A stretch of DNA of 64,000 nt. Origin: Escarpia spicata. Lineage: Eukaryota; Annelida; Polychaeta; Sabellida; Siboglinidae. Numbering within the stretch: position 1 is the stretch's first letter; every line of letters begins with the position of its first letter. The notes beneath the pieces are model-generated. The model was given only the letters and a program-made list of their open reading frames with translations, was not told the DNA's origin and ran no database searches. The position numbers were made by a program, and so were the translations under genes. Below, piece after piece: positions 53,961 to 64,000 of this stretch. The stretch covers positions 17,774,807-17,838,806 of the forward strand of contig OZ023209.1 in assembly GCA_963995525.1 (NCBI GenBank). The letters run 5' to 3'.

Positions 53961-56900
53961 GAGGTACTGTGAGACTGCCCTGGGAGGGAGGTACTGTCAC
54001 ACTGCTCTGGAAAGTACTGTCAGACTGCCCTGGGAGGTACTGTCAGACTGCCCTGGGAGGGAGGTACTGTCACACTGCCCTGGGAGGAACTGTCAGAATG
54101 CCCTGGGAGGTAGTGTCACACTGCCCTGGGAGGTCCTGTCAAACTGTCCTGGGAGGGAGGTACTGCCAGACTACCCTGGGAGGTACTGTCACACTGCCCT
54201 GTGAGATACTATCAGACTGCCCTTGGAGGTACTGCGAGACTGCCCTCGGAGGTACAGTGAGACTGCCCTGGGAGGTACTGTCAGACTGCCCTGGGAGGGA
54301 GGTACTGTCAGACTGCCCTGGGAGGTACTGTCAGACTGCCTTGGGAGGTATTGTGAGATTGCCCTGGGAGGTACTGTAAGACAGTGCAGTCTCACAGTAC
54401 CTCCCAGGGCAGTCTCACAGTACTTCCCTCCCAGGGCAGTCTCACAGTACCTCCCAGGTAAGTCTCACAGTATCTCCCAGGGCAGTCTCACAGCACCTCC
54501 CTCCCATACCAATCTAACAGTACCTGCCAGGGCAGTTTGACACTACCTACCAGGGCAGTCTGACAGTACCTTCCATGGCAGTCTCACAGTACCTCCCAGG
54601 GCAGTCTCACAGTACCTCCATCCCAGGACAATCTGACAGTACCTCCCAGGGCAGTCTCACAGTATCTCCCTCCCAGGGCAGTCTCACAGTACCTCCCTGG
54701 GCAGTCAGACAGTACCTCCCAGGGCAGTTTGACAGTACCTCCCTCCCAGGGCAGTCTCACAGTACCTCCCTCCCACGGCAGTCTCACAGTACCTCCCAGG
54801 GCAGTCTCACAGTACCTCCCACGGCTGTCTCAAAGTACATCCCTCACAGTGCAGTCCGACAGTACCTCCCAGGGCAGTCTGACAGTAATTCCCAGGGCAG
54901 TCTGGCTGTACCTCCGTCCCAGGGCAGTCTGACAGTACCTCCCAGGGCAGACTGACAGTACCTCCCTACCAGGGCAGTCTCACAGTACCTCCCAGGGCAG
55001 TCTCACAGTACCTCCCAGGGCTGTCTCACAGTACATCCCTCCCAGGGCAGTCTGACAATACCTCCCACGGCAGTCTGACAGTACCTCCCTCCCAGGGCAG
55101 TCTTACAGTACCTCTCAGTGCAGTCAGACAGTACCCTCCCAGGGCAGTCTGACAGTACCTCCCTCCCAGGGCAGTCTGACAGTACCTTCCAGGGCAGTCT
55201 CACAGTACCTCCCTCCCAGGGCAGTCTGAGAGAACCCCCCAGGGCAGTCTGACAGTACCTCTCTCCCAGGGCAGTCTGATAGTACCTCCCAGGGCAGTCT
55301 GACAGTACCTCCCAGGGCAGTCTGGCAGTACCTCCCTCCCAGGACAGTTTGATAGTACCTCCCAGGACAGTCTGACAGTACCTCCCAGGGCAGTCTGGCA
55401 GTACCTCCCTCCATGGGCAGGCTGACAGTACCTCCCAGGGCACTCTGATAGTACCTCCCAGGGTAGTCTGGCAGTATCTCCTAGGGCAGTCTGACTGTAC
55501 CTCCCTCACAGAGCAGTCTCACAGTACCTCCCATGGCAATCTTACTGTACCTCCGAGGGCAGTCTGACAGTACCTCCCAGAGCAGTGTGACAGTACATCT
55601 CTTCCAGGGCAGTCTCACAGTACCTTCCTCCCATGGCAGTCTCACAGTACCTCCCAGGGCAGTCTCACAGTACCTCCCTCCCAAGGCAGTCTCACAGTAC
55701 CTCCCAGGGCAGTCTCACAGTACCTCCTTCCCAGAGCAGTCTGACAGTACCTCCCAGGGCAGTCTGACAGTATCTCCCAGGGCAGTCTGACAGTACCTCT
55801 CTCCTAAGGCAGTCTGACTGCCCCTCCCAGGGCAGTCTGACATTACCTCCCAGGGCAGTGTGACAGTACCTCCCTCCCAGGGCATTCTGACAGTACGTCC
55901 CAGGGCAGTTTGACAGTACGTCCCAGGGCAGTTTGACAGTACCTCCCGGTGCAGTCTGACAGTACCTCCCAGGGCAGTCTACAGTACCTCCCAGTGCAGT
56001 CTGACAGTACCTCCCTCCCAGGAAAGTCTCACAGTACATCCCAGGGCAGTCTCACAGTTCCTCCCAGGGCAGTCTCACAGTATCTCCCTCACAGGGCAGT
56101 CTGACAGTACCTCCCAGGGCAGTCTGGCAGTACCTCCCTCCCAAGGCAATCTGAAAGTACCTCCTAGGGCAGTCTCACAGTACCTTTCAGGGCAGGCTGA
56201 CAGTACCTCCCAGGGCAGTCTGATAGTACCTCCCAGGGCAGTCTGGCAGTATCTCCTAGGGCAGTTTGACTGTACCTCCCTCACAGAGCAGTCTCACAGT
56301 ACCTCCCATGGCAATCTCTCAGTACCTCCCAGTGCGGTCTCACAGTACCTCCCAGGGTCGTCTCACAGTACTTCCCAGAGCAGTCTTACTGTACCTCCGA
56401 GGGCAGTCTGACATTACCTACCAGAGCAGTGTGACAGTACCTCTCTCCCAGGGCAGTCTCACAGTACCTCCCTCCCAGGGCAGTCTCACAGTACCTCCCA
56501 GGACAGTCTCACAGTTCCTCCCAGGGAAGTCTCACAGTACCTCCCTCCCAAGGCAGTCTGACAGTACCTCCCAGGGCAGTCTCACAGTACCTCCCTCCCA
56601 GAGCAGTCTGACAGTACCTCCCAGGGCAGTCTGACAGTATCTCCCAGGGCAGTCTGACAGTACCTCCCTCCTAGGGCAGTCTGACCGTACCTCCCTCCCA
56701 GGGCAGTCTGACAGTACCTCCCAGGGCAGTGTGACAGTACCTCCCTCCCAGGGCATTCTGACAGTACGTCCCAAGGCAGTTTGACAGTACCTCCCAGTGC
56801 AGTCTGAGAGTACCTCCCAGTGCAGTCCGACAGTACCTCCCAGGGCAGTCTACCGTACCTCCCAGTGCAGTCTGACAGTACCTCCCTCCCAGGGCAGTCT

Positions 56901-57805
56901 CACAGTTCCTCCCAGGGCAGTCTCACAGTACCTCACTCCCAGAGCAGTCTGACAGTACCTCCCAGGGCAGTCTTACAGTATCTCCCAGGGCAGTCTGACT
57001 GTACCTCCCTCCTAGAGCAGTCTGACTGTACCTGCCTCCCAGGGTAGTGTGACAGTACCTCCCTCCCAGGGCATTCTGACAGTACGTCCCATGGCAGTTT
57101 GACAGTACCCCCCAGTGCAGTCTGACAGTACCTTCCAGTGCAGTCTGACAGTACCTCCCAGGGCAGTCTACAGTACCTCCCAGTGCAGTCTGACAGTACC
57201 TCCCTCCCAGGGCAGTCTCACAGTACATCCCAGGGCAGTCTCACAGTTCCTCCCAGGGCAGTCTCACAGTATCTCCCTCACAGGGCAGTCTGACAGTACC
57301 TCCCAGGGCAGTCTGACAGTACCTCCCTCCCAGGGCAATCTGAAAGTACCTCCTAGGGCAGTCTCACAGTACCTTTCAGGGTAGTCTGACAGTACATCCC
57401 ATGGCAGTCTGACAATCCCTCCCTCCCAGGGCAGTCTCACAGTACCTCCCAGCGCAGTCTCACAGAACCTCTCTCCCAGGGCAGTCTCACAGTACCTCCC
57501 AGGGCAGTCTCATAGTATCTCTTTCCCTGGGCAGTCTTACTGTACCTCCCCCCGGGGCAGTCTCACAGTACCTCTCTCCCATGACAGTCTCACAGTACCT
57601 CACTCCCAAGGCAGTCTCACAGTACCTCCCAGGGCAGTCTCACAGTACCTCCCTTCTAGGGCAGTCTGACAGTACCTCCCAGTGCAGTGTGACAATACCC
57701 CCCTACCAAGGCAGTCTGACAGTACCTCCCAGGGCAGTCTGACAGTACCTCCCAGGACAGTCTGACAGTACCTCCCTCCCAGGGCAGTCTCACAGTACCT
57801 TCCAG
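53897..57805. repeat. 23/27-bp minisatellite array with internal inversion
   Basis: More than 150 copies of CAGTACCTCCCAGGGCAGTC-type units in two lengths: 23 bases, and 27 where CCTC is doubled to CCTCCCTCC. From 53897 to about 54385 the array is in one orientation (CTGGGAGGTACTGTCAGACT); from there to 57805 it is reversed. All long open frames here are products of the repeat. Confidence 0.95.
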
Positions 57806-58869
57806 GGGCCGAGCTCCACTCGCCTTTGTCTACGTTCATTCGCTTCCTTTGACTATAATAATTGGCCTCTGGTCTACCAACTGGGAATATATTAAATCAG
57901 CCAGAACTTGGTTATTTAGAATTAGTTTCTTACCTTACGCGTTTGCTGCTGCAAGGCGTGTTTTTCGACAAGTCGGTGACAGATGGAATCGAATGGTGAG
58001 TGTCCCTACAGAGGGCGAAACTGTGGCATTACGTTCTCATTACCTGGAAAAATCGGCAGTATCATCCTCGCAAGCCAGGGCTGTTTGCCATGCAAAACTA
58101 GCCCTGGCTGATCCCCTACGCGAAGTGCGGAAGTTAGCTAGTCAAAGTAGTAATTGACTTCGCTAGTCGCGACTGCATCACCCGTGAAAACAGCGCAAAT
58201 ACCCGCCCCAATTTGAAGACGGATAAACGACTTCTGGGAATCCCTATATATATAATGACCCGTTCGCCCATTAGCACAAGCAGCTGATCTGTATTGTGTA
58301 TTGGACTAATTGCTTCTACTTCCTAAACATTCATGTAACACGAGCCACGGTTGGTTGAAATTAGTTTCATTATGACCACCTGACATTCGTACATCTACTG
58401 ATCTAGTGAGCGATCTCATAGGCAGAGCTTACATTCAGAGTTTCGCAAAGCGATCAGCCTGGGGGTACTGCTGGCTGGGACTGACGTAATCAGCAGCAGC
58501 GACCCCTGGCGTGCGAGGATGGGCAGTATCGTCGCTGACAGTAGAGTTTAGCTTACTTCCGGTGCGAGCATCACACATATTTTTACATCGACCGCTGTAA
58601 ATTGTTACTCCACTTGATACCTATCTTTGTGATTGGCAAAAGGAAACATGTCCTCTTTTAGCACGATTTCTCGCTAAATTGGAAACATATTCTTATGAAA
58701 ACGGCATATCCACACGATGGAACAGGTGTGAATTATGTTGCGTAGTCTTCTCGTCTGACGCACATCGTTTAGATCAATTCTTCCGTTTCTTCGTGCGACC
58801 ACGACTCCTCGTGCATTGCACTGTCCAGGAAATTGCGTGGTATAAGTACATTTATTATTGTTAATTCTA
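57806..58869. other. Intergenic, mostly unassigned
   Basis: Includes a plus-strand open frame (about 57930-58157) without splice or family support, and, near 58460-58530, an inverted diverged relative of 2155-2210. Nothing firm. Confidence 0.35.
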
Positions 58870-59110
58870 ATTCTAAAAGTAGGGAGCGGCGGTCGCCCGG
58901 TACAGCGCAGGACTGTCGATCGATTCCACCTGCCGCCGTTTCGAAACTTAGGCAATTTCGTTCACCTCACGTTGTCTGTGTCTTTCGGATGAGACACTAA
59001 AAACCGTTGATCCCTTCTATCTGGTGTTTATGCCGGGGGAAGTAAAAGATCCCACACACGTGGTAAATGTGTAAGTAACTTGTCATGGACTGACAGTGGT
59101 GATCGCTATC
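58870..59110 (+). mobile_element. SINE-like element
   Basis: GGTCGCCCGGTACAGCGCAG resembles a degenerate tRNA-like head. GTCTTTCGGATGAGACACTA and AAAGATCCCACACACGTGG-type sequence follow; I recall this kind of core from widespread metazoan SINEs. Ends and target-site duplications were not resolved. Confidence 0.4.
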
Positions 59111-59171
59111 TATAACCCACTGGTTCTTGCTCCCAGCGGCCGAAGCTGCTCCCGGTCGGGCGTGTGAGACT

Positions 59172-60030
59172 CACCGCAGGCAGTGTATACCGAGTATACA
59201 CTGTACTGCTAGATCCACTGGGTCCTATATGAATGTACACCGCAGGCAGTGTATACCGAGTATACACTGTACTGCTAGATCCACTGGGTCCTATATGAAT
59301 GTACACCGCAGACAGTGTATACCGAGTATACACTGTACTGCTAGATCCACTGGGTCCTATATGAATGTACACCGCAGGCAGTGTATACCGAGTATACACT
59401 GTACTGCTAGATCCACTGGGTCCTATATGAATGTACACCGCAGGCAGTGTATACCGAGTATACACTGTACTGCTAGATCCACTGGGTCCTATATGAATGT
59501 ACACCGCAGACAGTGTATACCGAGTATACACTGTACTGCTAGATCCACTGGGTCCTATATGAATGTACACCGCAGGCAGTGTATACCGAGTATACACTGT
59601 ACTGCTAGATCCACTGGGTCCTATATGAATGTACACCGCAGACAGTGTATACCGAGTATACACTGTACTGCTAGATCCACTGGGTCCTATATGAATGTAC
59701 ACCGCAGGCAGTGTATACCGAGTATACACTGTACTGCTAGATCCACTGGGTCCTATATGAATGTACACCGCAGGCAGTGTATACCGAGTATACACTGTAC
59801 TGCTAGATCCACTGGGTCCTATATGAATGTACACCGCAGGCAGTGTATACCGAGTATACACTGTACTGCTAGATCCACTGGGTCCTATATGAATGTACAC
59901 CGCAGGCAGTGTATATCGAGTATACACTGTACTGCTAGATCCACTGGGTCCTATATGAATGTACACCGCAGGCAGTGTATACCGAGTATACACTGTACTG
60001 CTAGATCCACTGGGTCCTATATAAATGTAC
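59172..60030. repeat. 66-bp minisatellite, 13 near-identical copies
   Basis: Thirteen copies of a 66-base unit. Each has a perfect 10-base inverted repeat CAGTGTATAC..GTATACACTG round a 3-base loop, then TGCTAGATCCACTGGGTCCT. Copies differ by a rare GCAGGC/GCAGAC change and one C-to-T. Because 66 is 3 x 22, 308-codon frames stay open on both strands by arithmetic alone. Confidence 0.98.
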
Positions 60031-60677
60031 AATACACAAAATACTCATTCTAGAACGGAGAAACCAAGCAGGGTTGATGTGAAAGAAGCTCAAGCGTGGT
60101 TATTATTGTTTAAGCATCGGGAACGTGTCTAATGATGGCAGCCGTTGCGAACTGAGATATGAGATATCTCAATAATTGAAAATACATTCTGGGAGTCAAC
60201 CACGAGAGTGATATTGCAAATGTATATTTTTTGTTAGCTCTTTCAGGTGTATCGGCCCCCAAAAATGCCTTTTGTTTCCTCTTAAGAAAAGATATGGCGT
60301 TATCTAAACGGGGAATTAACGTCGGGTCGAACCAATATAACCAATAACACCGAACGGGGTATTTCGAAAAAAGTTGCTTTTTATGAGGGGGACAACATTT
60401 ATGTCACTGGAAGGCAAGCGAATGGGCTGGGGCAACGTCACATGTTCCATGCAGGCCTAAAACGCCCTGACCTGAGCAAAACGTGGATTAGTAAATTCCT
60501 TTTTATTTATGTAAGTTCTGAAACACTTAAAATGCCCGTTTCGGTCACCAGTGAAACTATAACAAATATATGGATGGGATGATGGCATTTACTACAACAA
60601 CAACAACACATGGTAGCACATTTTTTTTGGAAATGTAAGACGATTCCTGTTTTGTTATTCTTGTGCGAATATGACAT
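60031..60677. other. Downstream of KCNQ, nothing recognised
   Basis: AT-rich unique sequence. No repeat or coding signal. Confidence 0.4.
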
Positions 60678-60683
60678 TTTATT
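60678..60683 (-). terminator. Polyadenylation signal of KCNQ gene
   Basis: AATAAA on the minus strand (plus: TTTATT), about 65 bp after the stop codon. Confidence 0.55.
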
Positions 60684-60747
60684 GACGATATTGACAAACA
60701 AACGAAGTCAAAAAGTAAATTGAGGGAGCTGCAGAGACGCCCTGCTA

Positions 60748-61323
60748 TCAGGAGGTCGTCTTGCTCTGCTTCGTCACTTCCGGTTGCACGGCCCGAGAGT
60801 CTTCATCGATATGAACGCGGCCGTGCGCCGCCACCACACCGGACGAACCGTCGCCTGCTCCGTCGCCGGTGGAGGGCGAGGCAAGCAGCATTTCCGACTC
60901 GTCGTTGCCCTGATGGTCCGTGTCGCTCATGGACGACGAGCAGCGATATAAATCTGCAGTTTGTGAGTCTACTGAGTACTCCGAGGACATCGCGTCAGCG
61001 AACAGACTGTTAAATTGCTTCACCAACGTCGGTCGTCGGGTGGCGCCGCTGCGACTTCCGTTCGACGGTGCGCATGCGTAGTCCGGTTCAGCCACTTCCG
61101 GTATATTGGGATGACGGACGTCGAGCGATGACATCAACGGTTTCTTCAAGTTGGAGGGCCGCGACCTGCAAATGAGGTCGTAGGGCGGCGCAGGTCCACA
61201 AGGTGGCGCGACGTCTTGTGCCTTGTAGACAACGTTCTTGGGGAAGCGAGGTCCCAGGTCGGAGAGGTTTCGTTGTATGACTGGATGGGGTTTCTCACGT
61301 GACTTCGGCGAGTTGGGCACGCT
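60748..61323 (-). CDS. KCNQ-type potassium channel, last exon
   Basis: Terminal exon on the minus strand, from the acceptor CGCGACAG (border at 61323/61324) to the stop at 60748: 191 residues, phase 0. It is the distal cytoplasmic tail of the channel. It is Ser/Pro-rich, with one more ordered-looking part (S-L-F-A-D-A-M-S-S-E-Y-S-V-D-S-Q-T). The S-x-Y..V-D..S-x-Q-T arrangement weakly resembles the extreme C-terminus of vertebrate KCNQ4. The tail by itself would not identify the family; the two upstream exons do. Confidence 0.7.
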   Translation of the reverse strand, partial: SVPNSPKSREKPHPVIQRNLSDLGPRFPKNVVYKAQDVAPPCGPAPPYDLICRSRPSNLKKPLMSSLDVRHPNIPEVAEPDYACAPSNGSRSGATRRPTLVKQFNSLFADAMSSEYSVDSQTADLYRCSSSMSDTDHQGNDESEMLLASPSTGDGAGDGSSGVVAAHGRVHIDEDSRAVQPEVTKQSKTTS

Positions 61324-61532
61324 CTGTCGCGAAAAAATTAAATCAGGAGGATGAAAATATTCACATGTGTGTGTGTGTGTGTGTGTGCGTGTGTGTGTGT
61401 GTGTGCGTGTGTGTGTGCGCGCGCGCGTGCGTGCGTGGGTGCGTGTGTGTGTGCAAACTTGGAGAGAAATGAACTTGTTCTACTTATTGTATTAACGAAC
61501 ATCATTAAATTGATAGACAGACAAGCAAGGAG

Positions 61533-61654
61533 GCAGGCAGGCGGGCGGGCGGGCGGGCGGGCGGGCGGGCGGGCGGGCGGGCGGGCGGGCGGGCGGGCGG
61601 GCGGGCGGGCGGGCGGGCTGGCGGGCGGGCGGGCGGACGGACGGACAGACAGAC
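61533..61654. repeat. (GGGC)n tract
   Basis: About 25 tandem GGGC tetramers flanked by GGCA and GGAC/AGAC variants. Strongly G-rich on the plus strand; on the transcribed KCNQ pre-mRNA it is C-rich. Confidence 0.98.
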
Positions 61655-61726
61655 ATATGTATGCATGCTTTACGCTTTTGTGTAAACTACGCGTAATATA
61701 ACGGCAATCAATAAACAAAGAACACG

Positions 61727-62190
61727 CGTAACATAATAAAAAAGGAATACACGTAACATAATACAAAAGGAATACATGTAACATAATAAAAAAGGAATAC
61801 ACGTAACATAATAAAAAAGGACCATACGTAACATAATAAAAAAGGAACACACGTAACATAATAGAAAAGGAATACACGTAACATAATAAAAAAGGAACAC
61901 ACGTAACATAATAAAAAAGGAATACACGTAACATAATAAAAAAGGAATACACGTAACATAATAAAAAAGGAATACACGTAACATAATAAAAAAGGAATAC
62001 ACGTAACATAATAAAAAAGGAACACACGTAACATAATACAAAAGGAATACACGTAACATAATAAAAAAGGAATACACGTAACATAATAAAAAGGAACACA
62101 CGTAACATAATACAAAAGGAATACACATAATATAATAAAAAAGGAACACACGTAACATAATACAAAAGGAATACATGTAACATAATAACA
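61727..62190. repeat. 25-bp minisatellite
   Basis: About 18 copies of ACGTAACATAATAAAAAAGG plus AATAC (or AACAC). The related words ACGTAAC and GGAATGCACGTAAC continue to about 62240, next to the preceding exon's end. Confidence 0.95.
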
Positions 62191-62245
62191 ATCTGCAGGA
62201 AAGCACGTAACGAAACAACGACCAATGGGAATGCACGTAACGCAC

Positions 62246-62467
62246 ATGTGTTTGTTTCATTTCTTCCAACCCAGACGGCAACCGGGCGGAAAGCATCGTC
62301 AAGTAAACGAGCGGTTCATGATCCGGGGGCGGAGGTGGAGGTGGAGGTGGAGGTGGTGATGGTGCTCGCGAGGGTTCCCGCAGCGCATGTTGTCTTTCTT
62401 GATCTACTCGACGATCTTCTCTGTGCATTTCAATGAGCAGGTCCACTTTTCGTTCAATATCGTCCAT
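62246..62467 (-). CDS. KCNQ-type potassium channel, assembly-helix exon
   Basis: Minus-strand exon beginning after TTTTACTTCAG with M-D-D-I-E-R-K-V-D-L-L-I-E-M-H. Joined to the end of the exon at 63517 (K-V-E-R-H) it gives K-V-E-x-x-x-x-x-I-E-x-K-x-D-L-L. This lines up without a gap with the C-terminal coiled-coil (helix D) through which KCNQ subunits assemble as tetramers. A charged stretch and a run of prolines follow, encoded by a CCACCT repeat at about 62330-62358. The 3' border is uncertain: the donor GTGCGT after 62246 keeps phase 0, but a GTTTAC site near 62310 would also fit. Confidence 0.8.
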
Positions 62468-63348
62468 CTGAAGTAAAACACGATAAAGCTCTGACTAAAT
62501 ATGCACATACATGCATACGCACACACATATCTTAGACGCACACACACACCACACCACACCACACACACAATGTACATTTATTACTACAACCAGGACTGTT
62601 TTGACTACAATCAGACTTGAACGAGTTGCTTTTACGGCACTTGTCTAATTTCCGGGCCCACACCGATTTCGCCATTATAACTATATTGCTTGCCTAAATT
62701 ATATACTACAGTGTGTTAGTTCCATCATTCAGCATGGCCACCGCCGCCGAGGCGTCGTCTGACGCAAACCGGGTCGCTCTTTGGTGCTCAAAAATGCGCT
62801 AAAGATGCAATATTTTCGAAACATAAATATGCCTGGGATGATGGTGATTGATAATTAACTAACGCACTGGGGTGTAAAATTTAGGCACGCGTGTAGTTAT
62901 AACGACGAAATCGAGGTGCCGCTTTTCTCATATTTGATTTTGTATTCGATAAGTCTCATGTCCATAATTCTCGACAACAATGACATCGACTGTGTAATAA
63001 GCGTAGCTAGATCACTGCGCCATCCCACTGCGCCAGATGACAGTGTTTACAGACAGTAATACTGCGTTCCAACCCACTCGTGTTACCGTAAATACCACGT
63101 GGTGAACACGAATGTTCAGAAGCAGCCCGACTTCACCACTTGTAAATGTATTTAACTGCATGGTCACGTAGGGATCACGAAGATGATTCAATGCCAAGTA
63201 CGAACCCACTGGAACGCAGCATAATTGCATCGACTAAAATAGTATAGGACCTGCATGTGCGTGTAGACGCTGACTGTATCAAGTAAAATAGTATAGGACC
63301 TACATGTGCGTGTAGACGCTGACTGTATCGAGTAAAATAGTATACGAG

Positions 63349-63406
<58 letters not shown>

Positions 63407-63516
63407 GTCCGCGCGTATCCGTACATGCATGCACACGGGCGTGTGTGCGTATCTGCTCGTGATTGTCTTTCAACAGTCTGAGCCACTGAACCATTTTTGG
63501 TTCCGAACAACCTTAC
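62468..63516. other. KCNQ intron
   Basis: Contains a (CA)n patch near 62538-62570, two tandem copies of a ~61-bp unit at about 63235-63345 (AGTAAAATAGTATAGGACCT) and a pure (GT)n run (63351-63412). Otherwise unique. Confidence 0.6.
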
Positions 63517-63613
63517 GTGTCTTTCCACTTTAACGATTCTCGAAGCGAGGCAGATCTTTGACTCGTAAGCATCGGTTTTCTTTGAGCCATGTTTCCCAAG
63601 AATCTGGTCCAAT
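63517..63613 (-). CDS. KCNQ-type potassium channel, exon upstream of the assembly helix
   Basis: A 97-nt minus-strand exon between TTCTCACGCAG and GTAAGG. It is entered at codon position 3 and left in phase 0. It encodes L-D-Q-I-L-G-K near the start and R-I-V-K-V-E-R-H at the end. KCNQ2-5 proteins have R-V-D-Q-I-x-G-[K/R] and G-R-x-x-K-V-E-K-Q in the same order and spacing class, directly before the assembly coiled-coil. With the next two exons this makes 297 residues. The pore, voltage sensor and calmodulin-binding helices lie beyond the window end. Confidence 0.85.
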
Positions 63614-64000
63614 CTGCGTGAGAAACCATATCTTATAGAACACCAACAATACATACACACTGGATTGGTTTTCCACTCTTTTTTGTTACTACCCAGTGTC
63701 AGTTTCACGAAATCCTGGTAATCAGCTTTTGTAATTATATTTGTTCTGCATTATAATTACATTTAGAGACATTGCGCGTAAACCAGAACGATCATAATCA
63801 CATTATACCTTTTTAAATTGAATACAGCTAAAATCGTACGAAATGGTCGCGTAGTAACACGAATAATTAGACAAGGTAACAAGCCTCGCCCGATTACGTG
63901 TGCTACTACACCACCTTCGAGGATAATTACAACGGAATGCAGGTTGCAAAGATAGAATGTGTTATTTATTTAATGTTGCACTCCTAAAGAATGATTTTAG
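63614..64000. other. KCNQ intron, right edge
   Basis: No further exon is recognised before the window ends. Confidence 0.5.

Larger units (their letters stand above)
61324..62245. other. KCNQ intron packed with simple repeats
   Basis: From left: (GT)n with GC interruptions (61364-61452), a GGGC/GGAC tract (61533-61654) and the 25-bp array (61727-62190). Long open frames here are repeat products. Confidence 0.8.

Noticed and set aside
53969..57839. Many frames of 60-170 codons on both strands
   Set aside because: All are periodic translations of the 23/27-bp minisatellite.
57849..58157. 102-codon plus-strand frame after the minisatellite
   Set aside because: Composition is protein-like, but I find no family, acceptor pair or neighbouring exon; its left part resembles a repeat also seen near 28130.
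59106..60053. 308-codon open frames on both strands
   Set aside because: They are the arithmetic result of a 66-bp repeat; no splice signals, domain or start context support them.
61338..62247. Long minus-strand Phe/Tyr/Cys-rich and proline-rich frames
   Set aside because: They translate the 25-bp, GGGC and GT repeats of a KCNQ intron. Only the first part from 62467 is supported as exon.
1..64000. Bacterial-style operons, phage or toxin-antitoxin genes
   Set aside because: Introns, polyadenylation signals, LINEs and MITEs show a metazoan nuclear sequence; no prokaryotic gene was seen.

Overview
This is animal nuclear DNA: genes are split by GT-AG introns, the gaps are full of decayed LINEs, MITEs, SINE-like pieces and minisatellites, and nothing looks prokaryotic or organellar. 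A marine invertebrate fits best. A cephalochordate (amphioxus) is my preferred guess, because tandem arrays that re-copy exon-intron borders, found twice here, are something I recall from amphioxus, and because the LINE mix fits. The species cannot be proved from the window.

Four protein-coding loci can be supported. (1) 1826-11310, plus strand: the last five coding exons of an insulin receptor substrate (IRS) docking protein. The joined frame is intact and carries eight YxxM motifs; the PH and PTB domains lie upstream of the window. (2) 21189-35852, plus: a six-exon gene for a predicted nine-pass membrane protein of no family I recognise ('gene 1'). (3) 38722-47311, plus: a second six-exon gene with the same intron positions and the same fold, a tandem paralog ('gene 2'). 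(4) 63613-60748, minus: the last three coding exons of a KCNQ-type voltage-gated potassium channel, identified by its C-terminal assembly helix. It is convergent with the others.

The most interesting biology is the gene 1/gene 2 pair. Each protein appears to be an internal duplication: exons 1-3 and exons 4-6 encode the same four-helix module with introns at matching, all phase-0, positions. A D-x-x-H motif and a Gln at the end of the fourth helix recur in all four modules, and a ninth helix closes each protein. Gene 1 also contains two minisatellites grown out of its own splice borders: about 22 copies of the exon 4 end with its splice donor, and a 3.3-kb array carrying the first 22 bases of exon 6. 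Gene 2 has no minisatellite.

Region by region: 1-1316 minisatellite, MITE and short repeat; 1826-11410 IRS exons, with a SINE, an 88-bp array with higher-order structure and a pogo-like MITE in introns; 11767-15177 a full-length but broken RTE-like LINE with target-site duplications; 16190-18463 a second LINE remnant and a cysteine-rich repeat-associated fragment; 19457-20968 a 37-bp array just before gene 1; 21189-35852 gene 1, with a LINE nested in a MITE in intron 1; 36961-37513 a 41-bp array; 38246-47570 gene 2 with MITEs in introns; 47571-50690 mostly empty; 50690-51400 LINE remnant; 51400-57805 two large abutting arrays, one of hairpin units and one of 23/27-bp units that inverts; 58870-60030 SINE-like DNA and a near-perfect 66-bp array; 60678-63613 KCNQ exons with microsatellites and a 25-bp array in the introns.
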